From: an uncultured Phycisphaerales bacterium | Lineage (GTDB): Bacteria; Planctomycetota; Phycisphaerae; Phycisphaerales; UBA1924 | Reading direction: 5' to 3' | DNA length: 26,722 bases | Assembly: GCA_937879825.1 (NCBI GenBank) | Contig: CALFMQ010000042.1 | Location: forward strand, 1 to 26,722 | Shown: positions 7,818 to 15,527 of the stretch, in pieces | Numbering within the stretch: the first letter of the stretch is position 1 | How the letters are laid out: every line of letters starts with the position of its first letter | The notes under the pieces: generated by a model | Told to the model about the DNA's origin: nothing | Seen by the model: only the letters and a program-made list of their open reading frames with translations | Databases searched by the model: none | Translations under genes and position numbers: made by a program

Positions 7818-8339
7818 TCAATCCCCGTTCCGACGCGCCCGCAGGTACGCAAGCAACGCCGCACGGTCACCCGAGTCCGCGGCCGCCCGGGCCGCCTCCA
7901 TCACCCGGCCCCGCCCGGGCGAAGCGATCGCGCCCGTCGCCGCGCCCGTCCCGGTCCGCCGACGACGAAACAAAAAACTCTTCTTCCGCCGCAACTCCTC
8001 CACCGCCAGCCGAACATCCGGCTCTTCCATCTGCGAAACCGCCATCTCCGTCAGCAACCGCGCCGTCTCCAGATCCACCGCGTCCGCATCCGCAAGCGCA
8101 GCATCGATCTGCCTCGCGCGCTCCGCCGCATCCAGCGCCTCACGCGCCGCCGACAAGTCCCGCTCCATCTCGCCCAGCCGCTCGCCCATCTCCGCGAGCC
8201 GCGCCTCCGCATCCTGCGCACGCTTCCGCTGCCGAATCGCCTCACTCACCGGCACCTGCCGCTCCCGCTTCCCCTCCTGCATCTCCCGCTCCTCCGCGTC
8301 CGGCCCGCGCGCAGCCATCCCGTCCTCGTGCTCATCCAT
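7818..8339 (-). CDS. Coiled-coil scaffold-like protein between portal and capsid genes
   Basis: Protein of 173 residues, highly charged. It has a long predicted coiled coil (about residues 35-95: EAIRQRKRAQDAEARLAEMG and the following heptads), a basic stretch RRKKSFLFRRRR and a C-terminal helix. Size, charge and position between portal and major capsid genes fit a phage scaffolding protein, which directs shell assembly and then leaves the particle. No protease motif is seen. The start at 8339 is supported by AAAGGAG about 9 bases upstream; an in-frame ATG at 8360 without a clear ribosome-binding site is the alternative. Confidence 0.75.
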   Translation of the reverse strand: MDEHEDGMAARGPDAEEREMQEGKRERQVPVSEAIRQRKRAQDAEARLAEMGERLGEMERDLSAAREALDAAERARQIDAALADADAVDLETARLLTEMAVSQMEEPDVRLAVEELRRKKSFLFRRRRTGTGAATGAIASPGRGRVMEAARAAADSGDRAALLAYLRARRNGD

Positions 8340-8377
8340 CGAGTCATCTCCTTTGCTCATCGCTTGTTCACGTCAAC

Positions 8378-9823
8378 TCAGACCACGCCCCCGTCACCCG
8401 CCCCGTACCCCAACTCCGCCAGCACAACCTCCGCCGGCACGCCCAGGTCACGCTTCAACTGCGCCTCGCGCAGCCGATCCCGCTCATCAACAGGAATCGG
8501 ATCGGGCCACCGAATCGACAACGCCCGATCCTCCTCCCGCGTCTCCATCACCCCCGACGCATCCAGCGCATCGAGAATCATCCGGCCCGCATCAACAATC
8601 GCGCCCCCGTACGCCTGCCGCTTCCGCATCGTCTTGCTCAAGACGCCCATCAGCGCGATCCGCAGCGCGTTCTCGCTCGACAAGTGCCCCACCTTCGCGC
8701 GCACCACACCCAGCACCAGCGGCGACACCCCCGACACCTTGTCCAGCGCCTCGCGCACCTCCGCGATGTGCCGATCCTCGCTGGGAGAGTCCGCATCACC
8801 CCCGAACCCCTCAACGCTCGCGTCAGGATTGTCCGTCGTCCACACCTGCCCCGGCCCCACCGCAACCTCGCCGAACCCCTCGATCCCCTTCGCCAGGTAC
8901 ATCTTAAAACTCTGCATCGTCACCCGGTGCGCGCGATCGCTCAGCCGCGCATTCAGTTCATCCTGCAAAGGCACCATCGCCTCGACATCGCTGATCCCCT
9001 CATACCGGAACGGCTGACCCGTGTTCTGCGCATGCACGATCGGCAGCGCCCCGAACCGTAACGGCGCATCCTCCACCAGCACGCCATCCACATACACCTG
9101 CCGATGCCGCGCCGAGATCCGATCAGCAGCGACACGCCGATCACGACGATGCCCGCCCCCGCGCCGCCCCAGCACCCGCGCCAGAATCCCGCTCCCCGCG
9201 CCGCCCGCGATCTCGTTCGTCATCACCCGCGAGCGAATCACATACGCCTCGATTCCCCTGAAATCCCCCGGATCCAGCACCGCGATCCCCCGCGTCGGCT
9301 CGATCAACTCAACACGCACGCGCCGCGACGCATCACCGCCCACGCCCGCGCCGAAGAGCCCCTCCAATCGCACCACCAGGTCCACATGCCCGTACACCGA
9401 GCCCAGCAGCGCCATGTCCTGGAACAACCGCGCACCCCCCGACCGCTCGAACACAGCGTCCAGCGTCCGCTCGATCCGCCCCCGCGTCGCAGCGTCCGAC
9501 GCCCCGCTCACGATCTTCACCGGACGCCCGAACACAAAGTCCACCAGCGAGTCCACGCGCCACGCGATGTCGTTCTCGATCACAACCTCGCCGCCGCCCG
9601 TCTCCGCGCTCCGCTTGAGCCGCGCCGGCAACCCCGACGCCTGACCCTGCCGATACCAACGCCCCGCGCCGCGATCACCGCCCGCTCCCGTCAACTCGTT
9701 GCGGTAGTACGACCACAACCCCCGCAACCGCGGCTCCGTATCCCCCTCGTGCTCCGCGATCAGCGCCTCCAGCAGCGCCGCGTCCAACCCCGTATCCGCA
9801 AACACATCAAGCTCATACGCCAT
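8378..9823 (-). CDS. Phage portal protein (SPP1 gp6-like)
   Basis: Protein of 481 residues, the usual size for portal proteins of the SPP1 gp6 type. Visible family traits are the N-terminal helical wing (LWSYYRNEL), ENDIAWRVDSLVDFVFGRPV, a mid-domain beta region (RVRVELIEPTRGIAVLDP), the stretch EGISDVEAMVPLQDELNARL followed by SDRAH, and a C-terminal helical region with SENALRIALMGVLSK. Portals form the 12-subunit ring at one vertex through which terminase pumps DNA. It is the first gene of the leftward head operon. The 205 bases upstream separate it from the frameshifted channel gene. No damage to the frame is seen. Confidence 0.88.
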   Translation of the reverse strand: MAYELDVFADTGLDAALLEALIAEHEGDTEPRLRGLWSYYRNELTGAGGDRGAGRWYRQGQASGLPARLKRSAETGGGEVVIENDIAWRVDSLVDFVFGRPVKIVSGASDAATRGRIERTLDAVFERSGGARLFQDMALLGSVYGHVDLVVRLEGLFGAGVGGDASRRVRVELIEPTRGIAVLDPGDFRGIEAYVIRSRVMTNEIAGGAGSGILARVLGRRGGGHRRDRRVAADRISARHRQVYVDGVLVEDAPLRFGALPIVHAQNTGQPFRYEGISDVEAMVPLQDELNARLSDRAHRVTMQSFKMYLAKGIEGFGEVAVGPGQVWTTDNPDASVEGFGGDADSPSEDRHIAEVREALDKVSGVSPLVLGVVRAKVGHLSSENALRIALMGVLSKTMRKRQAYGGAIVDAGRMILDALDASGVMETREEDRALSIRWPDPIPVDERDRLREAQLKRDLGVPAEVVLAELGYGAGDGGVV

Positions 9824-10028
9824 CGCACGCTCCGCGCCGTCTCACGCACTCAATCCGCCGCACACATCACACGCGCCCCGCACCCTTACCCATCCGCGCC
9901 GCCCCCGTGCGCGCAGCGAAAGCCGCCACGCGCCGCCGGCCAGCGCAAATCCCCTTCACTCCGCCCACAAAAAACTTCTCACCGCACCCCGAAAATCACC
10001 CCGCCCCCGACCCGCCCGTGCGCACGCC

Positions 10029-11085
10029 TCACCCGCGCCCCATCGCCTCGATCCGCGCCAGCCCCCCCACCTTGCACACCACCACCAGCGTGTCGCCCCC
10101 GCCGACCTCCCGGTCCGCCGAGGGATTGAATACCTGCTGCCCGCCTTCCGACACGATCGAAACCACCAGCGCGTCCGCAGCGTTCGGAAAGTTCAACTCC
10201 CCCAGACTCTTGCCCACCAACCCCGGATGCTCCTGCGCCGGAACCTCCACAAACTCGTACTCCTCCCCGCCGATCGCCGCCGCAACAAACTCCGTCGCCT
10301 TGGGCCGCAACATCAGGTGCGACAGCTGCAGCGCCGCCAACTCCCCCGGCACGATCACCCGGTCCGCGCCCGCGCGCCGCAGCACCCCGCGCACCTCGTC
10401 GCGCGACGCCCGCGTCACGATCCGCGCATGCCGGTTCATCTCCCGCACCGTCAGGCACAGATACACATTCGCCTCGTCACGATCCAGCGTCGCGATCACG
10501 CCCCGCGCGCTCGGCGCCCGCCCTCGCCAGCACCCCCTCCTCCGCGCAATCACCCAGGATCACCAGGAACCCGTCCTCCTCCGCCCGCGACGCCGCCTTC
10601 TCATCACGATCAACCACCACCACCAGAATCGTCGGCTCGATCATCCGCGCCGTCCGACCCACCGCGCGCCCGACCTCCCCGTAACCGCACAACACCAGGT
10701 GCCCGCGAATCGACTCGAGCGTCTTTTCCATCTTCCGCCGCTCCATCCACTGATTGATCTCGCCACCGTGCAACAACGCCTGCATCGACCCGAAGCCGTA
10801 CAGCACCGCCCCCAACCCGAACACGATCACGCACATCGCCCAGATGCGCTGCGCATCCGTGAACTCCGGCAACGCCCCCACCGTCGACACCACATTCAAT
10901 GTGTCCCACAACCCGTCGAGCACCCGCTCCCCGACCGAGTCCCCCCGATCCGCCAGCACCGCGAATCCGACCGCAGCCACCACAACCGTCACCACCAGGA
11001 ACACCATCGCGCGCCCGAACCGACGCAACAACGCCCCGACCATCTCCTGACGCTCGTGATCCGTGTGGAACTGATACACCGACAC
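10029..11085 (-). pseudogene. Potassium-channel-like protein with TrkA-N/TrkA-C domains, frameshifted
   Basis: Two abutting frames encode one protein of about 350 residues. The first part has TM1 (about 27-45), a pore-loop-like segment STVGALPE (67-74), TM2 (about 82-104), then a Rossmann NAD-binding TrkA-N domain (VLCGYGEVG, VVDRDEK, GDCAEEGVLARAGAERA). The reading continues in another frame with RGVIATLDRDEANVY, the rest of TrkA-N, and a TrkA-C domain (GKSLGELNFP...GDTLVVVC). Restoring one GC pair in the GC-repeat at about 10503-10511 joins the frames as ERARGVI, so either one dinucleotide was lost or the read is wrong. The filter lacks the usual GYG. It starts 12 bases after the preceding gene of a three-gene minus-strand operon. 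Confidence 0.8.
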
Positions 11086-11097
11086 CGATCGCTCCGA

Positions 11098-11394
11098 TCA
11101 ACCCGCCCCCACAACCTCCACACGCGAGAACTCGTCGAGGTTGCAAACGATCAACTCACCGTCGTCCTTGCGCAGCTCCAATCGATCCAGCCACAGCCGG
11201 TCGTCCTTCGAGTGCGCAAACCACGACCCCGTCTTCTGCTGACCGAACCGCACAACCCGCCCCTCCACAGTCGTCGTGCTCGTCCCGCTGCCAAAGGGAA
11301 TCTGCTGCGTCACGCGCACCCGCGCTCCAACCGAATACGCGCCGCCGCGCACCGCGCCGCCGCTCCCGCCGATCATCTCGCCGCCTTTGCTCAT
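11098..11394 (-). CDS. Small soluble protein of unknown function
   Basis: Protein of 98 residues starting MSKGGEM at ATG 11392-11394. This start overlaps the stop of the preceding lipoprotein gene as ATGA and is preceded by GGGGAGG, so translation is probably coupled. The N-terminus is Gly-rich. The rest is predicted all-beta (YSVGARVRVTQQIPFGSG, TVEGRVVRFGQQKTGSWF, DGELIVCNLDEFSRVEVV), like a small SH3/Sm-like barrel. The GSWFAHSKDDRLWLDRLEL segment is distinctive. It sits between a lipoprotein and a channel gene. No function can be assigned. Confidence 0.75.
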   Translation of the reverse strand: MSKGGEMIGGSGGAVRGGAYSVGARVRVTQQIPFGSGTSTTTVEGRVVRFGQQKTGSWFAHSKDDRLWLDRLELRKDDGELIVCNLDEFSRVEVVGAG

Positions 11395-11927
11395 CGCGCC
11401 TCCCCGCTCGCCGCCCAGCCGTACAACTCCGGCTCCGCAACAGCGCCAGACGCCAGCGTCCGCACGCGGCTCACGCGCCACTCCCCGATCCCCGTCGTCC
11501 CCATCTCCACAACCACGCCGCGCGCCGCGCCGTTCACATCCGGCGCCAGCACCTCAACACGCGCCTTGTTCCCGCGAATCCACACGCGCGTCACATGGAA
11601 CACCGGCAAACCCTCCGCGTCCACATCCCCCACCAGCCGCGCCGAGCCGCCCAGCCCCTCGCGCACCCACTCGCCCGTGTCACGACTCGTCCCCTTGGGC
11701 AGATTCACGACATACGCCCCGCCCACCGGGTAACGCTTCGTCACCTCCAATAAGCCGATCTCCACAACCTCCGGCATCGGGCTGATATTCGGGTTGTTGA
11801 TCGACGTGTCACCCTCGAGCGGCGGGTAGTTCATGTACAACGCGCACCCGCCCATCACCAGCGAACCCACCACCAAACCCAGCACCGCCATCCAGATCGC
11901 ACATCCCCGTGCCATGACCGCCTCCAT
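11391..11927 (-). CDS. Putative lipoprotein of unknown function
   Basis: Protein of 178 residues from ATG 11925-11927 (alternative start at 11915). The N-terminus has a hydrophobic segment AIWMAVLGLVVGSLVMGGC ending in a clear lipobox, so it is probably anchored in the outer or inner membrane. The mature part has the motif LYMNYPPLEGDTSINNPNIS and a beta-rich domain (YPVGGAYVVNLPKGTSRD, VFHVTRVWIRGNKARVEVL) ending ELYGWAASGEAR. It is the first gene of the three-gene minus-strand operon with the small beta protein and the channel, and is divergent from ubiX across 69 bases. No family was recognised. Confidence 0.8.
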   Translation of the reverse strand: MEAVMARGCAIWMAVLGLVVGSLVMGGCALYMNYPPLEGDTSINNPNISPMPEVVEIGLLEVTKRYPVGGAYVVNLPKGTSRDTGEWVREGLGGSARLVGDVDAEGLPVFHVTRVWIRGNKARVEVLAPDVNGAARGVVVEMGTTGIGEWRVSRVRTLASGAVAEPELYGWAASGEAR

Positions 11928-11996
11928 CCTGGAACCCCCGTCACTTCCAATCACCAAACGCCCACACAATCTAACCCATCGCCCTACCCTTCTCCC

Positions 11997-12635
11997 ATGA
12001 CCACCCCCAACGACCCCGCCCGCCGCTTCGTCGTCGGCATCACCGGCGCCTCCGGCGCGCTCTACGCCAAAGCCATCCTCACGGCCCTCGCCTCCGCCAA
12101 CCACGAGATCCACCTCGCAGTCACCTCCTACGGCAAACGACTCCTCCACGACGAACTCGGCATGGAAGGGCTCGATGTCCACGCGCTCTGCGGCCTGCCA
12201 GACTCCGCCGACCTCCGCGCACGCAACATCTTCGTCCACCCCTCCAAAGACGTCGGCGCCTCCATCGCCTCCGGCTCCTTCCGCCACGACGGCATGATCA
12301 TCGTCCCCTGCTCCTCCAACACCCTCGGCGCCGTCGCCAATGGCATGGGCGACCAACTCGTCTACCGCGCCGCCGCCGTCGCCCTCAAAGAACGCTTCCC
12401 CCTGATCCTCGTCCACCGCGAGTCCCCCCTCTCACTCATCGACATCGAGAACATGCGCACCCTCACACTCGCCGGCGCCGTCATCGCCCCCGCCAACCCC
12501 GGCCTCTACTTCCTCCCGACCACCATCTCCGAAATCGTCGACTTCGTCGCCGCACGCACCCTCGACCTCCTCAAGGTCCGACACAACCTCTCCCGCCGAT
12601 GGGAGAGCAACGCCTACAACGCAACGTCCAAATGA
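11997..12635 (+). CDS. ubiX: UbiX-family flavin prenyltransferase
   Basis: Protein of 212 residues. UbiX joins a dimethylallyl group to FMN to make the prenylated flavin cofactor of UbiD-type decarboxylases, used in quinone synthesis. Family traits visible: the FMN/phosphate-binding GITGASGALYA near the N-terminus, HLAVTSYGK, SGSFRHDGMIIVPCSSNTLGA, the GMGDQL(V)YRAA stretch, LKERFPLILVHRESPLS and the C-terminal TISEIVDFVAARTLDLL. Length is normal. Its stop overlaps the next start as ATGA, placing it in an operon with a UbiA-type prenyltransferase. Together they point to menaquinone synthesis. Confidence 0.93.
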   Translation: MTTPNDPARRFVVGITGASGALYAKAILTALASANHEIHLAVTSYGKRLLHDELGMEGLDVHALCGLPDSADLRARNIFVHPSKDVGASIASGSFRHDGMIIVPCSSNTLGAVANGMGDQLVYRAAAVALKERFPLILVHRESPLSLIDIENMRTLTLAGAVIAPANPGLYFLPTTISEIVDFVAARTLDLLKVRHNLSRRWESNAYNATSK

Positions 12636-13603
12636 CACAGGCCACACCCATCGACATCCCGACAAGGTCCGCAACCCGGAACCTCACCACCGCCCTCGCC
12701 GACATCAAACTCGCCCACTCCATCTTCGCGCTCCCCTTCGCCCTCCTCGCCGCCTTCCTCGCAGCGCATCCCTTCGAGAACCCCGCCCGCTTCGCCGGCC
12801 AACTCACGCTCATCCTCGGCTGCATGGTCCTGGCGCGCACCTGGGCCATGCTCCTCAACCGCCTCGCCGATCGCACCATCGACGCCAACAACCCCCGCAC
12901 CGCCCGACGCGCCCTCGCCGCCGGCCGACTCTCGCCCCGCGCCGGATGGACCATCGCATCGCTCTGCGCCCTCCTCTTCCTCGCCGTCTGCGCCGCGTTC
13001 CTGCTCATCTACAAGAACCCCTGGCCCATCACCCTCGCGCCGCTCGTCCTCGCGTGGCTCGCCCTCTACGCCTACACCAAGCGCTTCACCTTCCTCTGCC
13101 ACTTCTTCCTCGGCAGCGCCCTGGCCATCTCCCCCATCGCCGCCGTCATCGCCATCGACCCCGCCCACCTCGCCATGAGCGCAACCTCCCTCGCGTTCAG
13201 CGCCCCGATCTCACCGACCGCGATCGCCGTCGCCTTCCTCGCGCTTTTCGTCCTCCTCTGGGTCGCCGGCTTCGACATCGCCTACGCACTCCAGGACCTC
13301 GACTTCGACCGCTCCACCGGGCTCCACTCCGTCCCCGCACGCTTCGGATGGCGCGGCGCACTCTGGATCGCGCGTGCGCTCCACACCCTCGCGTTCACCG
13401 CGCTCATCCTCGCGATCAACACAGCGCCCCCGCTCGCCGCCATCACCTACGCCGCCGCCGCGCTCGTCGCCGCGCTCCTCATCTACGAACACATCGTGCT
13501 CGCCAAACGCGGCGTCGCCGGCATCCCCATGGCCTTCTTCACGCTCAACGGCTTCATCTCGCTCGCCCTCGGCGCCGCGGGAATCACCGACACTTTGATG
13601 TGA
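12632..13603 (+). CDS. UbiA-family prenyltransferase (MqnP/4-hydroxybenzoate polyprenyltransferase-like)
   Basis: Protein of 323 residues, an integral membrane enzyme with about eight hydrophobic segments. It attaches a polyprenyl chain to an aromatic quinone precursor. The first Asp-rich motif is NRLADRTID (76-84), followed by NPRTARRALAAG; the second is DIAYALQDLDFD. IKLAHSIFALPFALLAAF at the N-terminus is typical of the family. The start at 12632 is chosen because it overlaps the ubiX stop as ATGA; an in-frame ATG at 12599 lies inside ubiX. With ubiX, a role in menaquinone synthesis (possibly the futalosine route) is likely, but the substrate cannot be read from sequence. A hairpin about 110 bases after the stop may end the transcript. 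Confidence 0.9.
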   Translation: MTQATPIDIPTRSATRNLTTALADIKLAHSIFALPFALLAAFLAAHPFENPARFAGQLTLILGCMVLARTWAMLLNRLADRTIDANNPRTARRALAAGRLSPRAGWTIASLCALLFLAVCAAFLLIYKNPWPITLAPLVLAWLALYAYTKRFTFLCHFFLGSALAISPIAAVIAIDPAHLAMSATSLAFSAPISPTAIAVAFLALFVLLWVAGFDIAYALQDLDFDRSTGLHSVPARFGWRGALWIARALHTLAFTALILAINTAPPLAAITYAAAALVAALLIYEHIVLAKRGVAGIPMAFFTLNGFISLALGAAGITDTLM

Positions 13604-13656
13604 TTCATACAAAACCCAAACAGTCCGGCGGGGGCGCAGATTCTGACAGAATCCGC

Positions 13657-13684
13657 TTCACCCTTCCCCACTCCCTGCTATGAT
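13657..13684 (+). promoter_or_regulatory. Candidate sigma-70-type promoter upstream of the GbsR-like gene
   Basis: TTCACC at 13657-13662 and TATGAT at 13679-13684 are separated by 16 bases. Transcription would start near 13691, just before the hairpin at 13715-13746, and could reach the regulator gene at 13797. A perfect 6-bp inverted repeat GATTCT-GAC-AGAATC lies just upstream (13639-13653) and could bind a regulator. Confidence 0.4.
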
Positions 13685-13714
13685 TTAGAGTCCTATTAAC
13701 TCTGCCCCCGGAAG

Positions 13715-13753
13715 GGCGGCGACGCGACCACCGGTTGCTCGCCGCCTTTATTA
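13715..13753 (+). terminator. Hairpin followed by T-rich tail (ubiA terminator or leader attenuator)
   Basis: An 8-bp stem (13715-13722 with 13739-13746) is extended inward by GCGACC paired with GGTTGC around a three-base loop, with one bulged C. It is followed by TTTATTA. It can serve as the ubiX-ubiA terminator. Because a promoter-like sequence lies just upstream of it, it may instead end a very short RNA or attenuate the regulator gene. Confidence 0.6.
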
Positions 13754-13796
13754 CGCGCCCACACCGCCCCGCAACCGCGTATCGTTCTCCCGAACC

Positions 13797-14348
13797 ATGA
13801 GCGAGAACGCGTCAAACAACATCCACATCGACCCCACGCTCCGCACCGCGCAGGACCGATTCATCGCAGCATGGGGACAGATGGGCAGCGCCTGGGGCAT
13901 CTCGCGCACCATGGCCGAGGTCCACGCGCTCCTCTACATCACCGGCGAACCGCTCTGCACCGACGATGTCATGGACCGCCTCCAGATCTCCCGAGGCAAC
14001 GCGTCCATGTCCCTCCGTGCGCTCCAGGACTGGGGAATCGTCACCCGCACACACAAGCGGGGCGACCGCAAGGAATACTTCCTCACCGAGTCCGATGTCT
14101 GGGCGCTCTTCAAAGCCATCGCCCGCGAGCGCAAACGCCGAGAACTAGACCCCGTCATCGCATCCCTCTTCGAGATCCGCGACCTCACATCCAAATCCAC
14201 AACCTCGCCCGAAGTGAAACTCCACCACGAGCGCCTCGACGCCATGCTCGACTTCTTCACCGCGATCGACCGCCTCGCCCAGCAGGTCTTCGACCCCGAC
14301 GGCATCGGACTCAAAACCGCCGTCGGCAAACTCGACGACCCCACCTGA
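13797..14348 (+). CDS. GbsR/MarR-type winged-helix transcriptional regulator
   Basis: Protein of 183 residues. The N-terminal half is a winged helix of the GbsR/MarR group: FIAAWGQMGSAWGISRTMAEVHALLYITGEPLCTDDVMDRL is followed by the recognition helix ISRGNASMSLRALQDWGIV and the wing RTHKRGDRKEYF. The C-terminal half is helical and probably dimerises. GbsR-type proteins often repress osmolyte uptake or synthesis genes, but no such gene is nearby. There is no clear ribosome-binding site before ATG 13797. A candidate promoter and a leader hairpin lie upstream. It converges with the HTH-membrane protein across the repeat-rich spacer. Confidence 0.85.
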   Translation: MSENASNNIHIDPTLRTAQDRFIAAWGQMGSAWGISRTMAEVHALLYITGEPLCTDDVMDRLQISRGNASMSLRALQDWGIVTRTHKRGDRKEYFLTESDVWALFKAIARERKRRELDPVIASLFEIRDLTSKSTTSPEVKLHHERLDAMLDFFTAIDRLAQQVFDPDGIGLKTAVGKLDDPT

Positions 14349-14360
14349 CAATCAACTCAT

Positions 14361-14533
14361 GGGTGCCATGGGCATCCGTGCATCCTCCCCCGCTGCCAAC
14401 TGGGGGGGGAGGGGGCGGAGGGGCGGGGGAGGTGCCACGCCATCGGCGTGACGAAGGGGGTCCCGAGTCTGTGTTCTGTGCTTTGTGTTCTGTGCTCTGG
14501 ACTCCGGGTGCCATGGGCAAGCCCCGCTTGCCC
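14361..14533. repeat. Repeat-rich intergenic spacer with G-runs and a REP-like hairpin
   Basis: Between two convergent genes. GGGTGCCATGGGCA occurs at 14361-14374 and again at 14506-14519. A 13-base direct repeat TGTGTTCTGTGCT occurs at 14470-14482 and 14484-14496. A run of G-tracts (14402-14432) fits a G-quadruplex pattern. A perfect 8-bp hairpin GGGCAAGC-CCC-GCTTGCCC lies at 14515-14533 and can be extended by three weaker pairs. The hairpin may terminate transcription from either side. The block resembles a dispersed intergenic repeat rather than a gene. Confidence 0.7.
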
Positions 14534-14553
14534 GTGCAATATCCCGCCGCGCC

Positions 14554-15336
14554 CTACTTCTTGCTGAAAAGGAACCCCAGCACCCCGAACACCAGCGTCA
14601 CGCCCGCCATCGCGCCGAACACGATCATCATGTTCACATCCAGCAGCTGCTTCGGCATCGCCCCCATCATCGCCATCACAACCGACGCCACGCCCGCCAT
14701 CAGGCACAGCGCCGCACCCAGCATCAGGCCGCCCGTCAGCCCCGAACCCTTGCCGTCGTAGGCCTCCGCAGCCATCACCATCCCAAGCCCCGCACCCGCG
14801 CCAGCGCCGAATCCCGACGCCTCGCCCGCAGACGCGGCGCCCTCGAACAGCGGCCCGCCGTCGCCAGCGCCCATCGGCGCCGCCTGCTCACCCGTCGAAT
14901 ACAACTCGTCCAGCAACCCCTCCGCGCCCAGCGATGTCTCATCGCTCTCGCGCGTCAGGTCCAGCAACCCGGAACCCGAGCCGAACGACTCCAGATTCAA
15001 CCCGCCCCCCGTCGCCGTCACCTGCGTCTGCGCCGACGGGTCCGCGTCCTCGGCATCGTCCATGTCGAACACCGAAATGCCCGTGTGCGACGCCATGCTC
15101 CCGCCCGTGTCCGCCAGACCAAACCCCGACGCGCCCGCGCCCGAGTCCGTCAGACCGATCCCGTCGTCATCGCCCACCAGCAGGTCAACCTGCTCGCGAC
15201 GGATCTGCAGCTCATTGTTCTCATTGCGGAACTCGCTCAGCTCGCCCCGCCGGACCATGTCCTCAACCTCCGAAGCCGTCTTGCCCAACTTCGAAGCCGC
15301 CTCACCAACGCTGTAGAACAATCCCTTGGCTGCCAT
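14554..15336 (-). CDS. MerR-like HTH protein with C-terminal membrane segments
   Basis: Protein of 260 residues. Residues about 5-52 (LFYSVGEAASKLGKTASEVE, then RRGELSEFRNENNELQIRRE) form a MerR/excisionase-like helix-turn-helix. Residues about 55-175 are a long Gly/Ser/Asp-rich linker without clear fold. The C-terminal 80 residues hold two or three transmembrane helices (LTGGLMLGAALCLMAGVASVVMAM and MMIVFGAMAGVTLVFGVLGFLF) and end FSKK. A DNA-binding-type domain tethered to the membrane by a flexible linker suggests a membrane-bound regulator or a chromosome-membrane link. The HTH fold may instead serve protein binding. No catalytic motif is seen. Confidence 0.8.
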   Translation of the reverse strand: MAAKGLFYSVGEAASKLGKTASEVEDMVRRGELSEFRNENNELQIRREQVDLLVGDDDGIGLTDSGAGASGFGLADTGGSMASHTGISVFDMDDAEDADPSAQTQVTATGGGLNLESFGSGSGLLDLTRESDETSLGAEGLLDELYSTGEQAAPMGAGDGGPLFEGAASAGEASGFGAGAGAGLGMVMAAEAYDGKGSGLTGGLMLGAALCLMAGVASVVMAMMGAMPKQLLDVNMMIVFGAMAGVTLVFGVLGFLFSKK

Positions 15337-15527
15337 CCGTCATCACTCCGACACGACGCCGACGCTCACGCGCACAACGCCGCTTATTGATCGTGCTCAG
15401 CCCCGCTAAACCCACACGCAGGGCCCGAATCCGCAAACGCTACCCCACCGCCCCCCACCCCGGCAAACCAACCCCGGCCCACCCCTCCCTACGCCCCATT
15501 CCACCGCCGGTTCCATCCAATCCGGCC
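15337..15527. other. Short gene-free spacer
   Basis: Pro-codon-like C-rich sequence between two minus-strand genes. No hairpin terminator, promoter or small frame could be supported. Confidence 0.4.

Larger units (their letters stand above)
4137..9823 (-). mobile_element. Phage-type head (capsid) gene module
   Basis: Eight minus-strand genes with short gaps (mostly under 60 bases; 147 bases after the capsid gene). Read from the right they are portal, scaffold-like, SU10-type major capsid protein, connector candidate, two small unknown proteins, a holin-like membrane protein and a lipoprotein. The portal-scaffold-capsid order is the standard head order of tailed phages. No tape-measure, tail-fibre, integrase or endolysin gene follows. 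The left end abuts flgM directly. No attachment-site repeats were recognised. Confidence 0.75.

Noticed and set aside
5974..8907. A 977-codon + strand open frame across the connector, capsid and scaffold genes
   Set aside because: It is antisense to intact phage-type genes, extremely Arg/His/Pro-rich, and arises from the high GC content.
13605..13660. tRNA or attachment site at the edge of the ubiA gene
   Set aside because: No cloverleaf and no matching direct repeat at the far side of either phage-type block was seen.
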